From Mycobacterium nebraskense (lineage in GTDB: Bacteria > Actinomycetota > Actinomycetes > Mycobacteriales > Mycobacteriaceae): a stretch of DNA of 64,000 nt. Position 1 is the stretch's first letter; the number at the start of each line of letters is the position of its first letter. Where the stretch lies: contig NZ_LQPH01000183.1 in NCBI RefSeq assembly GCF_002102255.1, positions 1 through 64,000 on the forward strand, given 5' to 3'. The position numbers and the translations under genes are program-made. Positions 19,501 to 25,044 of this stretch are shown piece by piece. Under the pieces are notes generated by a model. That model was not told the origin of the DNA, did no database searches, and worked only from the letters and a program-made list of their open reading frames with translations.

Positions 19501-22500
19501 CGAGTTCGATCGAGATTGCGCTGGTGCCGTTGGTCGGCGCTATCCGCGCGCGGACCGCGGTCGCACCCGCGGCGTGCAACGAGACGTCCTGCCACGAGAA
19601 CGGCAGCATCACTTCGACAGGCTGGCCCGCCGCCAGCCGGGCCATGATGACGGCGTGCATCGCCGCGTCGAGCAACGCCGGGTGCACTCCGAACCCGCCG
19701 ACGCCTCCCGCCGCGTCCGGCAGCCGCACCTCCGCGAACACCTCGTCGCCGCGGATCCACGTCGCGGTCAATCCCCGGAACGCCGGGCCGTAGCCGTATC
19801 CGTGGGCTGCCAGCTGGTCGTAGCCGTCGGCCACGTCCACGGCGGCCGCACCCTCGGGCGGCCACACCGACAGATCGGCGCTGGGCGCAATCGAACGCGA
19901 GCTCAACACCCCTTCCGCGTGGCATACCCATCCCGAACCGGCGTCCGCGCGGGAAAACACCGAGACGGCGCGCCGGCCCGATTCTTCGCTGGGACCGACA
20001 ACCACCTGTACGGCAACCGAACTGGAGGCAGGCAGCATCAGGGGCGCCTGCAGCGTCAGTTCGTCGACCACCGAACAGCCGACTTCGTCACCGGCCCGGA
20101 TCGCCAGCTCGACGAACCCAGCGCCCGGGAACACCGCGGCACCGGAGACCGCGTGATCGGCCAACCACCCCTGCAGGCTGGGCGACAAACGACCCGTCAG
20201 CACCACCCCGTCCGAAGCCGGCAGCTCCACGACCGCGCTGAGCAACGCGTGCTCGCTGGTGCCCAGCCCCAAACCCGCGGCGTCGGCCCCGATACCCTCA
20301 CCGGACAGCCAAAACCTGCGCCGGTCAAAGGCGTACGTCGGCAGCTCCACGTAGCTCGCCCCGGCCAACACTCCACGCCAATCGACGCTCACGCCCGCCA
20401 CGAATGCGGCAGCGGCCGACGCCAGGAACCGCTTGAGACCGCCGTCATCACGGCCCAGGGTGGGAACCACGATGGCCTCAGAGTCGCCGGCGGTGCAGTC
20501 GTTGCAGGTGTCTTCGATTCCGGCGATCAGCGCGGGATGCGGACTGGATTCGATGAACGTGCGGTACCCGTGCTCGCATGCGGCGCGCACGGCCTGGTCG
20601 AACTGGACGGTCTGCCGGATGTTGCGATACCAGTATGCGGCGTCCAAACCGGCGGTGTCCAAACGATTTCCGGTCACCGTAGAGAAGAAGGCGATACGCG
20701 AGGAACTCGGTTCGATACCGGCCAGAGCCTCGGCCAGCTCGTCACGAATGGCCTCGACCTCGACCGAGTGCGACGCATAGTCGACGTCGATCCGGCGGGT
20801 GCGCAGCTCGAGGTCGGCGCAGAACCCGACTAGTTCGTCGAGGGCGGCCACTTCACCCGATACCACCACCGCAGAAGGGCCGTTGACGGCCGCGATGCTG
20901 ACACGATTGCCGTAGGGCGCTAACAATTCCCGTGCGCGCTCTGTGCTGCATGCGATCGACAGCATGCCCCCGGAGTGGGCCAGCGAACGCAGCAACTTGC
21001 TGCGCAGCGTGACCACCCGAGCGGCGTCGCGCAGCGAGAGAGCACCCGCGACATACGCCGCGGCGATCTCACCCTGTGAATGGCCGATCACCGCGTCTGG
21101 GCTGACTCCGACCGATTTCCACAGTTCGGCCAGCGACACCATCACGGCGAACAGCACCGGCTGCACCACGTCCACGCGATCCATACCCGGCGCCCCGGGG
21201 GCGCCACGCAGAACGTCGATCAGCGACCAGTCGACGAATTCCGCGAACGCTTCCGCGCACGCGTCGATCTGCTGTGCGAATACCGGTGCGGTTTCGAGCA
21301 ATTCGATGCCCATGCCCAGCCATTGGGAACCTTGGCCCGGGAACACGAAGACGTTCTTGCCGGCCGGTAGCGCGCCGCCCTGGATGACGGTGCCGGTCAG
21401 GTCCTGAATATCGGGGCCGGCCAACTCATCCAGCCCGGCCAGCAACCGGTCGCGATCGCCACCGATGACGACGGCCCGATGCTCGAAGGTCGCGCGACCC
21501 GCCAGCGACCAGGCCACGTCGGCGACATCGAGCTCACCATGGCCGCGCACATGCCCGGCCAGGCGGGCAGCCTGAGACCTCAACGCCGGCAACGATTTAG
21601 CGGACACCACCCACGGCACCGCCACGGGCTTCGGGCGGTCCTCCGGCGGCTCGGGCGCCGGGACCGCCTCGACGATCACGTGTGCGTTGGTGCCGCTGAT
21701 CCCGAACGACGACACGCCGGCCCGTTGCACCCGGCCCTGTTCGCGAGTCGCCGGCCAGGGCTGCGCCTCGGTCAGCAACGACACCGATCCCGCCGACCAA
21801 TCGACATGCGGGCTGGGTGCGTCCACATGCAATGTCGCCGGGAACATTTCGTGGCGCATGGCCTCGACCATCTTGATCACACCGGCCACGCCCGCCGCGG
21901 CCTGCGTGTGGCCCATGTTCGACTTGATCGACCCCAGCCATAGCGGCTCGGACCGATCTTGACCGTACGTCGCCAACAACGCCTGGGCCTCGATGGGGTC
22001 GCCCAACGTGGTGCCCGTTCCGTGGCCTTCCACCACGTCGACGTCGGCCGGCGACAAGCCGGCATTGGACAATGCCGCACGCACCACCCGCTGCTGTGAC
22101 GGACCATTCGGCGCGGTCAACCCGTTCGACGCACCGTCCTGATTGACCGCCGTGCCCCGCACCAGAGCCAGCACCGGATGACCCAACCGCCGCGCGTCCG
22201 AGAGCCGCTCGACGACCAGCATCGCGCCGCCCTCCGACCAGCCGACGCCGTCGGCGGCTCCGGCGTAAGCCTTGCACCGGCCGTCTGGGGCCAGCCCGCG
22301 GTGGCGGCTGAATTCGACGAAGACCGTCGGGGTGGCGTTGACGGTCGCGCCGCCGGCCAGCGCCAGATCGCACTCCCCCGAACGCAACGACTGCACCGCC
22401 ATGTGCAACGCCACCAACGACGACGAGCACGCCGTGTCCACCGACACAGCCGGGCCCTCGAGCCCCAGCACGTACGACACCCGGCCGGAGGCGACGCTAG

Positions 22501-23038
22501 AGGTCATGCCCGTCAGGCGGTAACCCTCGATCTCCTCTGCGAGCATGCCGTAGCCCTGGACGATGAGGCCGGCGAACACACCCGTCGCGCTACCCCGCAG
22601 CCCGCTGGGGTCGATCCCGCCCCGCTCCAGCGCCTCCCACGACAATTCGAGCAACATGCGATGTTGTGGGTCCATCGCGAGCGCCTCGCTCGGAGCGATG
22701 CCGAAGAAGGCGGCATCGAAGTCGGCGACACCGTCCACGAAGCCGCCGGTCTGCGCGTACGTCTTGTGGCGCGCGTCGGGGTCCGGGTCGAACAGGCCGG
22801 CCAGGTCCCAGCCGCGATCGGTGGGAAACTCCGTTATCACGTCGCGGCCGTCGGCGACCATCTGCCACAGGTCTTCTGGCGTCTCGACTCCGCCGGGGAA
22901 GCGGCAGGACATACCGACGATCGCGATCGGCTCGCTCGATCGCTCCAGCAGCGCACGGTTGGTGCGTTTCAGGCGCTCGACCTGGACCAGCGCTTTTCGC
23001 AGCGCTTCGGTCGCATGCTGGAGTTGATCCACCATCAC
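10502..23038 (-). CDS. pks12: Pks12, bimodular type I polyketide synthase (mycoketide synthase)
   Basis: 4,178 aa with two complete reducing modules. An N-terminal ~33-residue amphipathic helix looks like a docking segment. Module 1: KS (Cys204), AT (Ser654, specificity motif YASH at 754-757, methylmalonyl type), DH (His962), ER (GGVG ~1510), KR (TGGTG ~1695), ACP (Ser2008). Module 2: KS (Cys2236), AT (Ser2678, HAFH at 2779-2782, malonyl type), DH (His2986), ER (~3557), KR (~3739), ACP (Ser4054). The C-terminal ~60 residues end in an acidic helix (docking-like), with no thioesterase. In M. tuberculosis Pks12 makes the alternately methyl-branched mycoketide chain of mannosyl-beta-1-phosphomycoketide by modularly iterative chain passing between molecules. 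The alternating AT motifs and terminal docking helices fit this. ATG 23035 is an alternative start. Confidence 0.97.
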   Translation of the reverse strand: MMVDQLQHATEALRKALVQVERLKRTNRALLERSSEPIAIVGMSCRFPGGVETPEDLWQMVADGRDVITEFPTDRGWDLAGLFDPDPDARHKTYAQTGGFVDGVADFDAAFFGIAPSEALAMDPQHRMLLELSWEALERGGIDPSGLRGSATGVFAGLIVQGYGMLAEEIEGYRLTGMTSSVASGRVSYVLGLEGPAVSVDTACSSSLVALHMAVQSLRSGECDLALAGGATVNATPTVFVEFSRHRGLAPDGRCKAYAGAADGVGWSEGGAMLVVERLSDARRLGHPVLALVRGTAVNQDGASNGLTAPNGPSQQRVVRAALSNAGLSPADVDVVEGHGTGTTLGDPIEAQALLATYGQDRSEPLWLGSIKSNMGHTQAAAGVAGVIKMVEAMRHEMFPATLHVDAPSPHVDWSAGSVSLLTEAQPWPATREQGRVQRAGVSSFGISGTNAHVIVEAVPAPEPPEDRPKPVAVPWVVSAKSLPALRSQAARLAGHVRGHGELDVADVAWSLAGRATFEHRAVVIGGDRDRLLAGLDELAGPDIQDLTGTVIQGGALPAGKNVFVFPGQGSQWLGMGIELLETAPVFAQQIDACAEAFAEFVDWSLIDVLRGAPGAPGMDRVDVVQPVLFAVMVSLAELWKSVGVSPDAVIGHSQGEIAAAYVAGALSLRDAARVVTLRSKLLRSLAHSGGMLSIACSTERARELLAPYGNRVSIAAVNGPSAVVVSGEVAALDELVGFCADLELRTRRIDVDYASHSVEVEAIRDELAEALAGIEPSSSRIAFFSTVTGNRLDTAGLDAAYWYRNIRQTVQFDQAVRAACEHGYRTFIESSPHPALIAGIEDTCNDCTAGDSEAIVVPTLGRDDGGLKRFLASAAAAFVAGVSVDWRGVLAGASYVELPTYAFDRRRFWLSGEGIGADAAGLGLGTSEHALLSAVVELPASDGVVLTGRLSPSLQGWLADHAVSGAAVFPGAGFVELAIRAGDEVGCSVVDELTLQAPLMLPASSSVAVQVVVGPSEESGRRAVSVFSRADAGSGWVCHAEGVLSSRSIAPSADLSVWPPEGAAAVDVADGYDQLAAHGYGYGPAFRGLTATWIRGDEVFAEVRLPDAAGGVGGFGVHPALLDAAMHAVIMARLAAGQPVEVMLPFSWQDVSLHAAGATAVRARIAPTNGTSAISIELADGLGLPVLSVGAMAARPVSERQLRAAVSSSGPERLFEVVWSPAAAAANANPATAYQLLESVVTEQDPVTATYERTHQALTAVQSWLTEHDSGVLIVATRGAVGLAGEDISDLPGAAVWGLVRSAQTEHPGRIVLVDSDVPLDDQAAASALAVGEPQILLRNGQVYTARVRPSRAVDDLLVPPGDGPWRLGIGTAGTFENLRLEPVPNADAPLEPGHVRVALRAIAANFRDIMITLGMFTHDALLGGEGAGVVVEVGPGVTDFAVGDSVYGFFPDGSGTLVAGDVRLLQPMPADWSYAEAAAISAVFTTAYMAFVHLADVKPGQRVLVHAAAGGVGMAAVQLGRHLGLEIFATASRGKWDTLRAMGFDEDHISDSRSLDFEDKFRAVTGGRGMDVVLDSLAGDFVDASLRLVAPGGVFLEMGKTDIRDPGVIAQEYPGVRYRAFDLFEPGRPRMHQWMIELAGLFDAGALRPLPVTTFDIRRARAALRYLSQARHIGKVVMTVPDASLASGTVLITGGTGMAGSTLARHLVTQHGVQNLVLLSRSGPDAPGSAELIAELEEAGARVRAVACDAADREALASVIADIPASHPLTGVIHAAGVLDDAVVTSLTPERVDAVLRAKVDAAWNLHELTRDLDLSVFVVFSSMAGLVGSSGQANYAAANSFLDGLAAHRRSHGLPAIALGWGLWDQASAMTGGLDAADLARLGRDGILALSSDEAMDLFDTALIVDEPFMAPARIDLGALRAHAAAVPPMFADLVNAPARRQVDESLAAAKSKSALAHRLHGLPEPQQHAVLLDLVRSHIATVLGNTTPEAIDPDKAFQDLGFDSLTAVEMRNRLKTATGLALSPTLIFDYPTPNGLAGYIRSELAGVPQEITPAPVVRAVGDDPIVIVGMSCRYPGGVNSPDDLWQMLIERRDVLSAFPTDRGWDLAGIYNPDPDVPGTCYTRTGGFVDGVADFDPAFFGIAPSEALAMDPQQRMFLELSWEALERAGIEPGALRGSATGIFAGVYTQGYGMGAAPAAEGFRLTGQSSSVASGRVSYVLGLEGPAVSVDTACSSSLVALHMAAQSLRSGECDLALAGGVTVNATPDIFVEFSRMRGLSADGRCKAYAGAADGTGFSEGGGMLVVERLSDAQRLGHPVLAVMRGSAINQDGASNGLTAPNGPSQQRVVRAALANAGLSGAEVDVVEGHGTGTTLGDPIEAQALLATYGQDRAEPLLLGSIKSNMGHTQAAAGVAGVIKMVLAMRHDLLPATLHVDEPSPHVDWSVGSVSLLTEPRPWKANRPRRAGVSSFGISGTNAHVIIEAAPPASVPVVERAKSPVVPCVVSAKSLPALGSQAARLAEHLRRRSELDVGDMAWSLAGRSNFEHRAVVVGGDREQLLAGLDELAAGEVGSVVQGAATPGGKTVFVFPGQGAQILGMGMGLHAAYPVFAEAFNTVVAELDRHLLRPLREVMWGHDENLLNTTEFAQPALFAVEVALFRLLESWGIHPDFVLGHSIGELSAAHVAGVLSLENAAVLVAARGRFMQALPEGGAMVAVQAAEDEVRPLLVPSDQASVGIAAVNGPTSVVISGAEDKVAALATRLRADGRRVHQLAVSHAFHSPLMDPMIDEFGTVAAGLAVGKPTIPIVSNLTGQLADDDFASPAYWKRHIREAVRFADSVRFVHAGGGNRFLEVGPSSGLTASIEESLADAPIITMSALRKDRPEPVTLTNAVAQGFVAGMDVDWRGAIGSAGFKANFVELPTYAFERRRFWLCGDGATVDAAGLGLAPGEHALLGAVVELPASGGVVLTGRLSPGAQGWLADHAVGGVVLFPGAGFVELAIRAGDEVGCGIVDELNLAAPLVLPGSGSVAVQVVVGGADESGARAVSVFSRAGADSAWSLHAEGVLRAGSVQPSADLSVWPPIGATAVDVGDGYERLAERGYGYGPAFRGLTSMWRRGDEVFAEVTLPADTGVSPAGFGVHPAMLDAALHAVILASDGDELAEGSMLVPFSWQQVSLHAAGATAVRARIVPVSDSAVSIELADGLGLPVLSVASMVARPVTDQQLLAAVSNSGPDRLFEVIWSAQRSTSVQPVSVSYWGATELDSPDAQPSAVVFESAPVVDDVVADVYAATRAVLPVLQSWLAREGAGTLVVATRGAMALPGEDVTDLAGAAVWGLVRSAQTEHPGRIVLVDTDGRLDDESVAAILSVGEPQVLLRDSTVYIARVHGSRAVGGLLVPPAGGPWRLGMSSSGTFENLRLERIPDADVPLGPGQVRVALSALAANFRDVMIALGLYPDPDAVMGIEASGVVLETGPETAPGEGRFAIGDRVMGLFPDGTGTIARTDERLLTKMPAGWSYTAAATTTVVFATAFYALVDLAAAKRGQRVLVHAAAGGVGMAAVQLARHLGLEVFATASRGKWDTLRAMGFDEDHISDSRSLDFEDKFRAVTGGRGVDLVLDSLSGDFVDASLRLVAPGGVFLEMGKTDMREPGAVAEEHPGVRYRAFDLFEAGPDRLQQILDELAALFGDDVLRPLPVTRFDVRRAPAALRYLSQARHVGKVVMTMPDAWAAGTVLITGATGMAGSALARHVVTRHDARHLVLVSRRGLDAPGAAELVSELSAAGAQVQVVACDAADREALAKVIADIPVQRPLSGVIHAAGVLDDAVISSLTPERVEAVLRAKVDAAWNLHELTRDLDVSAFVMFSSMAGLAGASGQANYAAANSFLDGLAVHRRTHGLPAMSLAWGLWDQASAMTGALGAADRARFGRDGIVAMSSDEALELMDTALIVDEPFLLPAHIDLAALRVKFDSGTLPPMFIDLINAPTRRQVDDSLAAAKSKSALLQRLEGLPEDEQQAVLLDLVRANIATVLGNSSPESIDPDRAFQELGFDSLTAVEMRNRLKSATGLALSPTLIFDYPNSAALAGYMHRELVGAAEQQSPAAAPGEAEIQRAVGSIPVKRLRQAGVLELLLALANEADGSRVDGRSQAAAVSSEKDIADMDLEDLVNAALMDDDE
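10801..22960 (-). repeat. Direct ~6.1-kb module repeat inside pks12
   Basis: The two Pks12 modules are recognisably the same DNA, offset by about 6,135-6,138 bp. For example, the ER segment at 12,224 matches 18,359 with only a few synonymous changes, and the ACP segment at 10,845 matches 16,983. The AT regions are the main divergent part. Such repeats can collapse in short-read assemblies or recombine; here both copies are present and in frame. Confidence 0.85.
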
Positions 23039-23373
23039 TACCTCTCGCCTAACTTGGCCGTCAGCTGTCCCGATGCGACTCTCGCCGAGTCACGGAAATT
23101 GCTGCACGATGCGATGTCGTGCCGCTCTCCGGCCCAAGAATGTCGCTGGTGAGTATGGCCAACTCTGACGGTATTTCAAAACGTCCGATGCTCCCGGCTG
23201 CTACAGGAAGACCGGCTTCGGCGTGAGGCACGCCCTGTCCAAGGGGATCCGGAACGCGCCGTTGCGCCCGCGGGTATCGGGGCCTCTCAAGACCCAGGTA
23301 CGCAGTGATACAACTGACGCGCCTTCCATGGCGCGACTGTACCCGGCTATGCATCGATAGTGGTCAGGACGGG
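23039..23373. other. 335-bp intergenic region upstream of pks12
   Basis: No convincing reading frame is present. It should contain the pks12 promoter and 5' leader on the minus strand. I see no clear -10/-35 pair that I would defend. The only structure noted is the hairpin at 23,318-23,335. Confidence 0.6.
23318..23335. terminator. Hairpin downstream of the Rv2049c-like gene
   Basis: A perfect 6-bp stem CGCGCC/GGCGCG with loop TTCCAT lies 39 nt beyond the minus-strand stop of the Rv2049c-like gene and ~280 nt before pks12. It may terminate or attenuate transcription before pks12. There is no U-tract. Confidence 0.35.
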
Positions 23374-23733
23374 TCAGACACCCGCCCGGCGCCAGCCATC
23401 GGCCGCCCGGGCGGCCCGGATCAGCACGTCGCACAATTCGCGCAGTTCGGTTGCCTGGGCTCCTTCGTCGAGCGCGGTGGCGACATCCTCCGCCGCGCAC
23501 CGCACCTGGTAGACCCGGTCGGACAGGTCGACCGCGTCGTCGGCCGACAGGACCACCGCGTCGGGAGGCAACTCCAGTGAGGTCCCGGCGCCGCCCCGGG
23601 TCATCGACGCGCGTTGTTCGTACGCCCGCTGCCGGCACGACTGCCGGCAGTACTGGCGGCGACGTCCCATCCCGGCGTCGGACACGTCTCGACCGCACCA
23701 GCGGCAAGGCTGTGGGTGGGTGCGACGGCTCAC
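23374..23733 (-). CDS. Small zinc-ribbon protein (Rv2049c-like)
   Basis: GTG 23733 was chosen because conserved-looking sequence begins at SRRTHPQPCRWCG; the frame extends further upstream but that part is low quality. About 119 aa. Four cysteines in a C-x2-C ... C-x3-C pattern (CRWCG at ~9-13 and YCRQSCRQRA at ~27-36), surrounded by Arg and Gln, suggest a small treble-clef or zinc-ribbon that binds nucleic acid or zinc. The C-terminal ~70 residues are helical and acidic. M. tuberculosis carries a shorter protein (Rv2049c) at this site between pks12 and rbpA. It is divergent from rbpA. Function unknown. Confidence 0.7.
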   Translation of the reverse strand: MSRRTHPQPCRWCGRDVSDAGMGRRRQYCRQSCRQRAYEQRASMTRGGAGTSLELPPDAVVLSADDAVDLSDRVYQVRCAAEDVATALDEGAQATELRELCDVLIRAARAADGWRRAGV

Positions 23734-23749
23734 GCCTGCCGACTTTAGT

Positions 23750-23777
23750 CGGGATTGCGCGGCGATCCCGGTATCAT
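23750..23777 (+). promoter_or_regulatory. Inverted repeat followed by a TATCAT -10-like element, between the Rv2049c-like gene and rbpA
   Basis: CGGGAT at 23,750-23,755 and ATCCCG at 23,765-23,770 form 6-bp inverted arms around a 9-nt spacer. TATCAT (23,772-23,777) follows immediately and resembles a SigA -10 hexamer on the plus strand, toward rbpA. No good -35 was found. This could be an operator next to a housekeeping promoter, or chance. Confidence 0.3.
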
Positions 23778-23812
23778 TGAAGGTCGCGTCGCGTACGCCG
23801 GCCGCCAAACCC

Positions 23813-23839
23813 GGGAACTACGCAGAGCGCCGCAACGTT
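23813..23839 (+). promoter_or_regulatory. ECF-type (SigE/SigH-like) promoter match upstream of rbpA
   Basis: GGGAAC (23,813-23,818) and CGTT (23,836-23,839) are separated by 17 nt. This is the pattern recognised by mycobacterial SigE/SigH and related to the Streptomyces SigR promoter (GGAAT-N18-GTT). It lies ~65 nt upstream of the rbpA ATG. In Streptomyces coelicolor rbpA is SigR-dependent (established), so a stress-sigma promoter here is plausible. Confidence 0.55.
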
Positions 23840-23903
23840 TGCCAAGCGGACAGAATTGCACCACAGCAGCCCGACAGTTCACAGGACCTAGAGGAGTAGC
23901 AAC

Positions 23904-24239
23904 ATGGCTGATCGCGTCCTTAGGGGCAGTCGCCTCGGAGCCGTGAGCTACGAGACCGACCGCAACCACGACCTCGCGCCGCGTCAGATTGCGCGGTACC
24001 GCACCGAGAACGGCGAGGAGTTCGAGGTTCCTTTCGCCGACGACGCTGAGATTCCCGGCACCTGGCTGTGCCGCAACGGCATGGAAGGCACCCTGATCGA
24101 GGGCGACCTGCCCGAGCCGAAGAAGGTGAAGCCGCCGCGCACGCACTGGGACATGTTGCTGGAGCGGCGCAGCGTCGAAGAACTCGAAGAGCTGCTCAAG
24201 GAGCGGCTCGACATCATCCGGTCACGCCGCCGCGGCTGA
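23904..24239 (+). CDS. rbpA: RNA polymerase-binding protein RbpA
   Basis: 111 aa, the usual mycobacterial length, with a GAGGAG ribosome site before ATG 23904. RbpA binds the principal and principal-like sigma factors (SigA, SigB) and the RNA polymerase beta' zipper, stabilises the open complex and is essential in M. tuberculosis. Visible parts are the RGSRLGAVSYETD tail that contacts the polymerase and promoter, the central core barrel (EEFEVPFADDAEIPGTW...), a basic linker PKKVKPPRTH, and the sigma-interaction helix pair ending in LIIRSRRRG-like basic residues. It converges on ppm1 with only 10 nt between stops. Two possible promoters upstream are listed separately. Confidence 0.97.
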   Translation: MADRVLRGSRLGAVSYETDRNHDLAPRQIARYRTENGEEFEVPFADDAEIPGTWLCRNGMEGTLIEGDLPEPKKVKPPRTHWDMLLERRSVEELEELLKERLDIIRSRRRG

Positions 24240-24249
24240 CCCCGACCGC

Positions 24250-25044
24250 TTAGGTGCGGTTGTCGGCGCGCTGGGTGCCGGCGCGGTTCTTGCGGCCCTC
24301 GACGCCCCACCGCGTGACCTTGACCAGCGCCTCGCGGATGTTCGAGCCACTCATCTTCGAGACGCCGAGTTCACGCTCGGTGAAGGTGATCGGCACCTCG
24401 ACGACGACGAACCCGTTGCACACCGTGCGCCAGGTCAGGTCGATCTGGAAGCAGTAGCCCTTGGAGTCCACCGCCTCGAGACCGATCGCCTCGAGGACTT
24501 CGCGGCGGTAGGCGCGGTAGCCGGCGGTGATGTCATGGACACCAATCCCCAGCGCGAGCCGTGCATAGGTGTTGGCCGTCCACGACAGCGCCCAGCGCCG
24601 CCAGGGCCAATTCCGCACCGTCCCGCCCTCGACGTAGCGGGACCCGATGGCCAGGTCGGCTCCGGCGTCGACGGCGTCCAGCAGCCGGTGCAGCTGTTCG
24701 GGCGCGTGGCTGCCGTCGGCATCCATTTCCACCAGCACCGAGTAATCGCGGCTCAGGCCCCAGGCGAAGCCCGCCAGGTACGCCGCGCCCAGGCCGTCCT
24801 TGGCGGTGCGGTGCATCACGTGGGTGCGACCGGCATCGGAGGCCGCCAGCTCCTCGGCGAGTTCGCCGGTGCCGTCGGGGCTGCTGTCGTCGACGATGAG
24901 CAGGTGCACGTGGGGGCAGGCGTCCTTCAGCCGCCGGTGGATCACCGGCAGGTTCTCCCGCTCGTTGTAGGTGGGGATGATCACCAGGACGCGCTCGCTG
25001 GGACGACTTCCCGGGTCCCGGGGCGCCTGCTGGCCGGTGGTCAT
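24250..25044 (-). CDS. ppm1: Polyprenol monophosphomannose synthase Ppm1 (GT2)
   Basis: 264 aa. A dolichol-phosphate-mannose-synthase-like GT2 enzyme that moves mannose from GDP-mannose to polyprenyl phosphate at the cytoplasmic membrane face, giving the donor for LM/LAM elongation and protein mannosylation. Seen: an IIPTYNERENLP start strand (residues ~20-31), DDSSPDGTG near 53, EMDADGSHAPEQL (the DxD-like metal motif) near 107, and GSRYVEGG near 135. It has no C-terminal membrane helices, as expected for this class. In M. tuberculosis the same domain is fused behind an Lnt domain. Here the two are separate genes overlapping by 4 nt (ATGA), which preserves tight coupling. Confidence 0.95.
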   Translation of the reverse strand: MTTGQQAPRDPGSRPSERVLVIIPTYNERENLPVIHRRLKDACPHVHLLIVDDSSPDGTGELAEELAASDAGRTHVMHRTAKDGLGAAYLAGFAWGLSRDYSVLVEMDADGSHAPEQLHRLLDAVDAGADLAIGSRYVEGGTVRNWPWRRWALSWTANTYARLALGIGVHDITAGYRAYRREVLEAIGLEAVDSKGYCFQIDLTWRTVCNGFVVVEVPITFTERELGVSKMSGSNIREALVKVTRWGVEGRKNRAGTQRADNRT

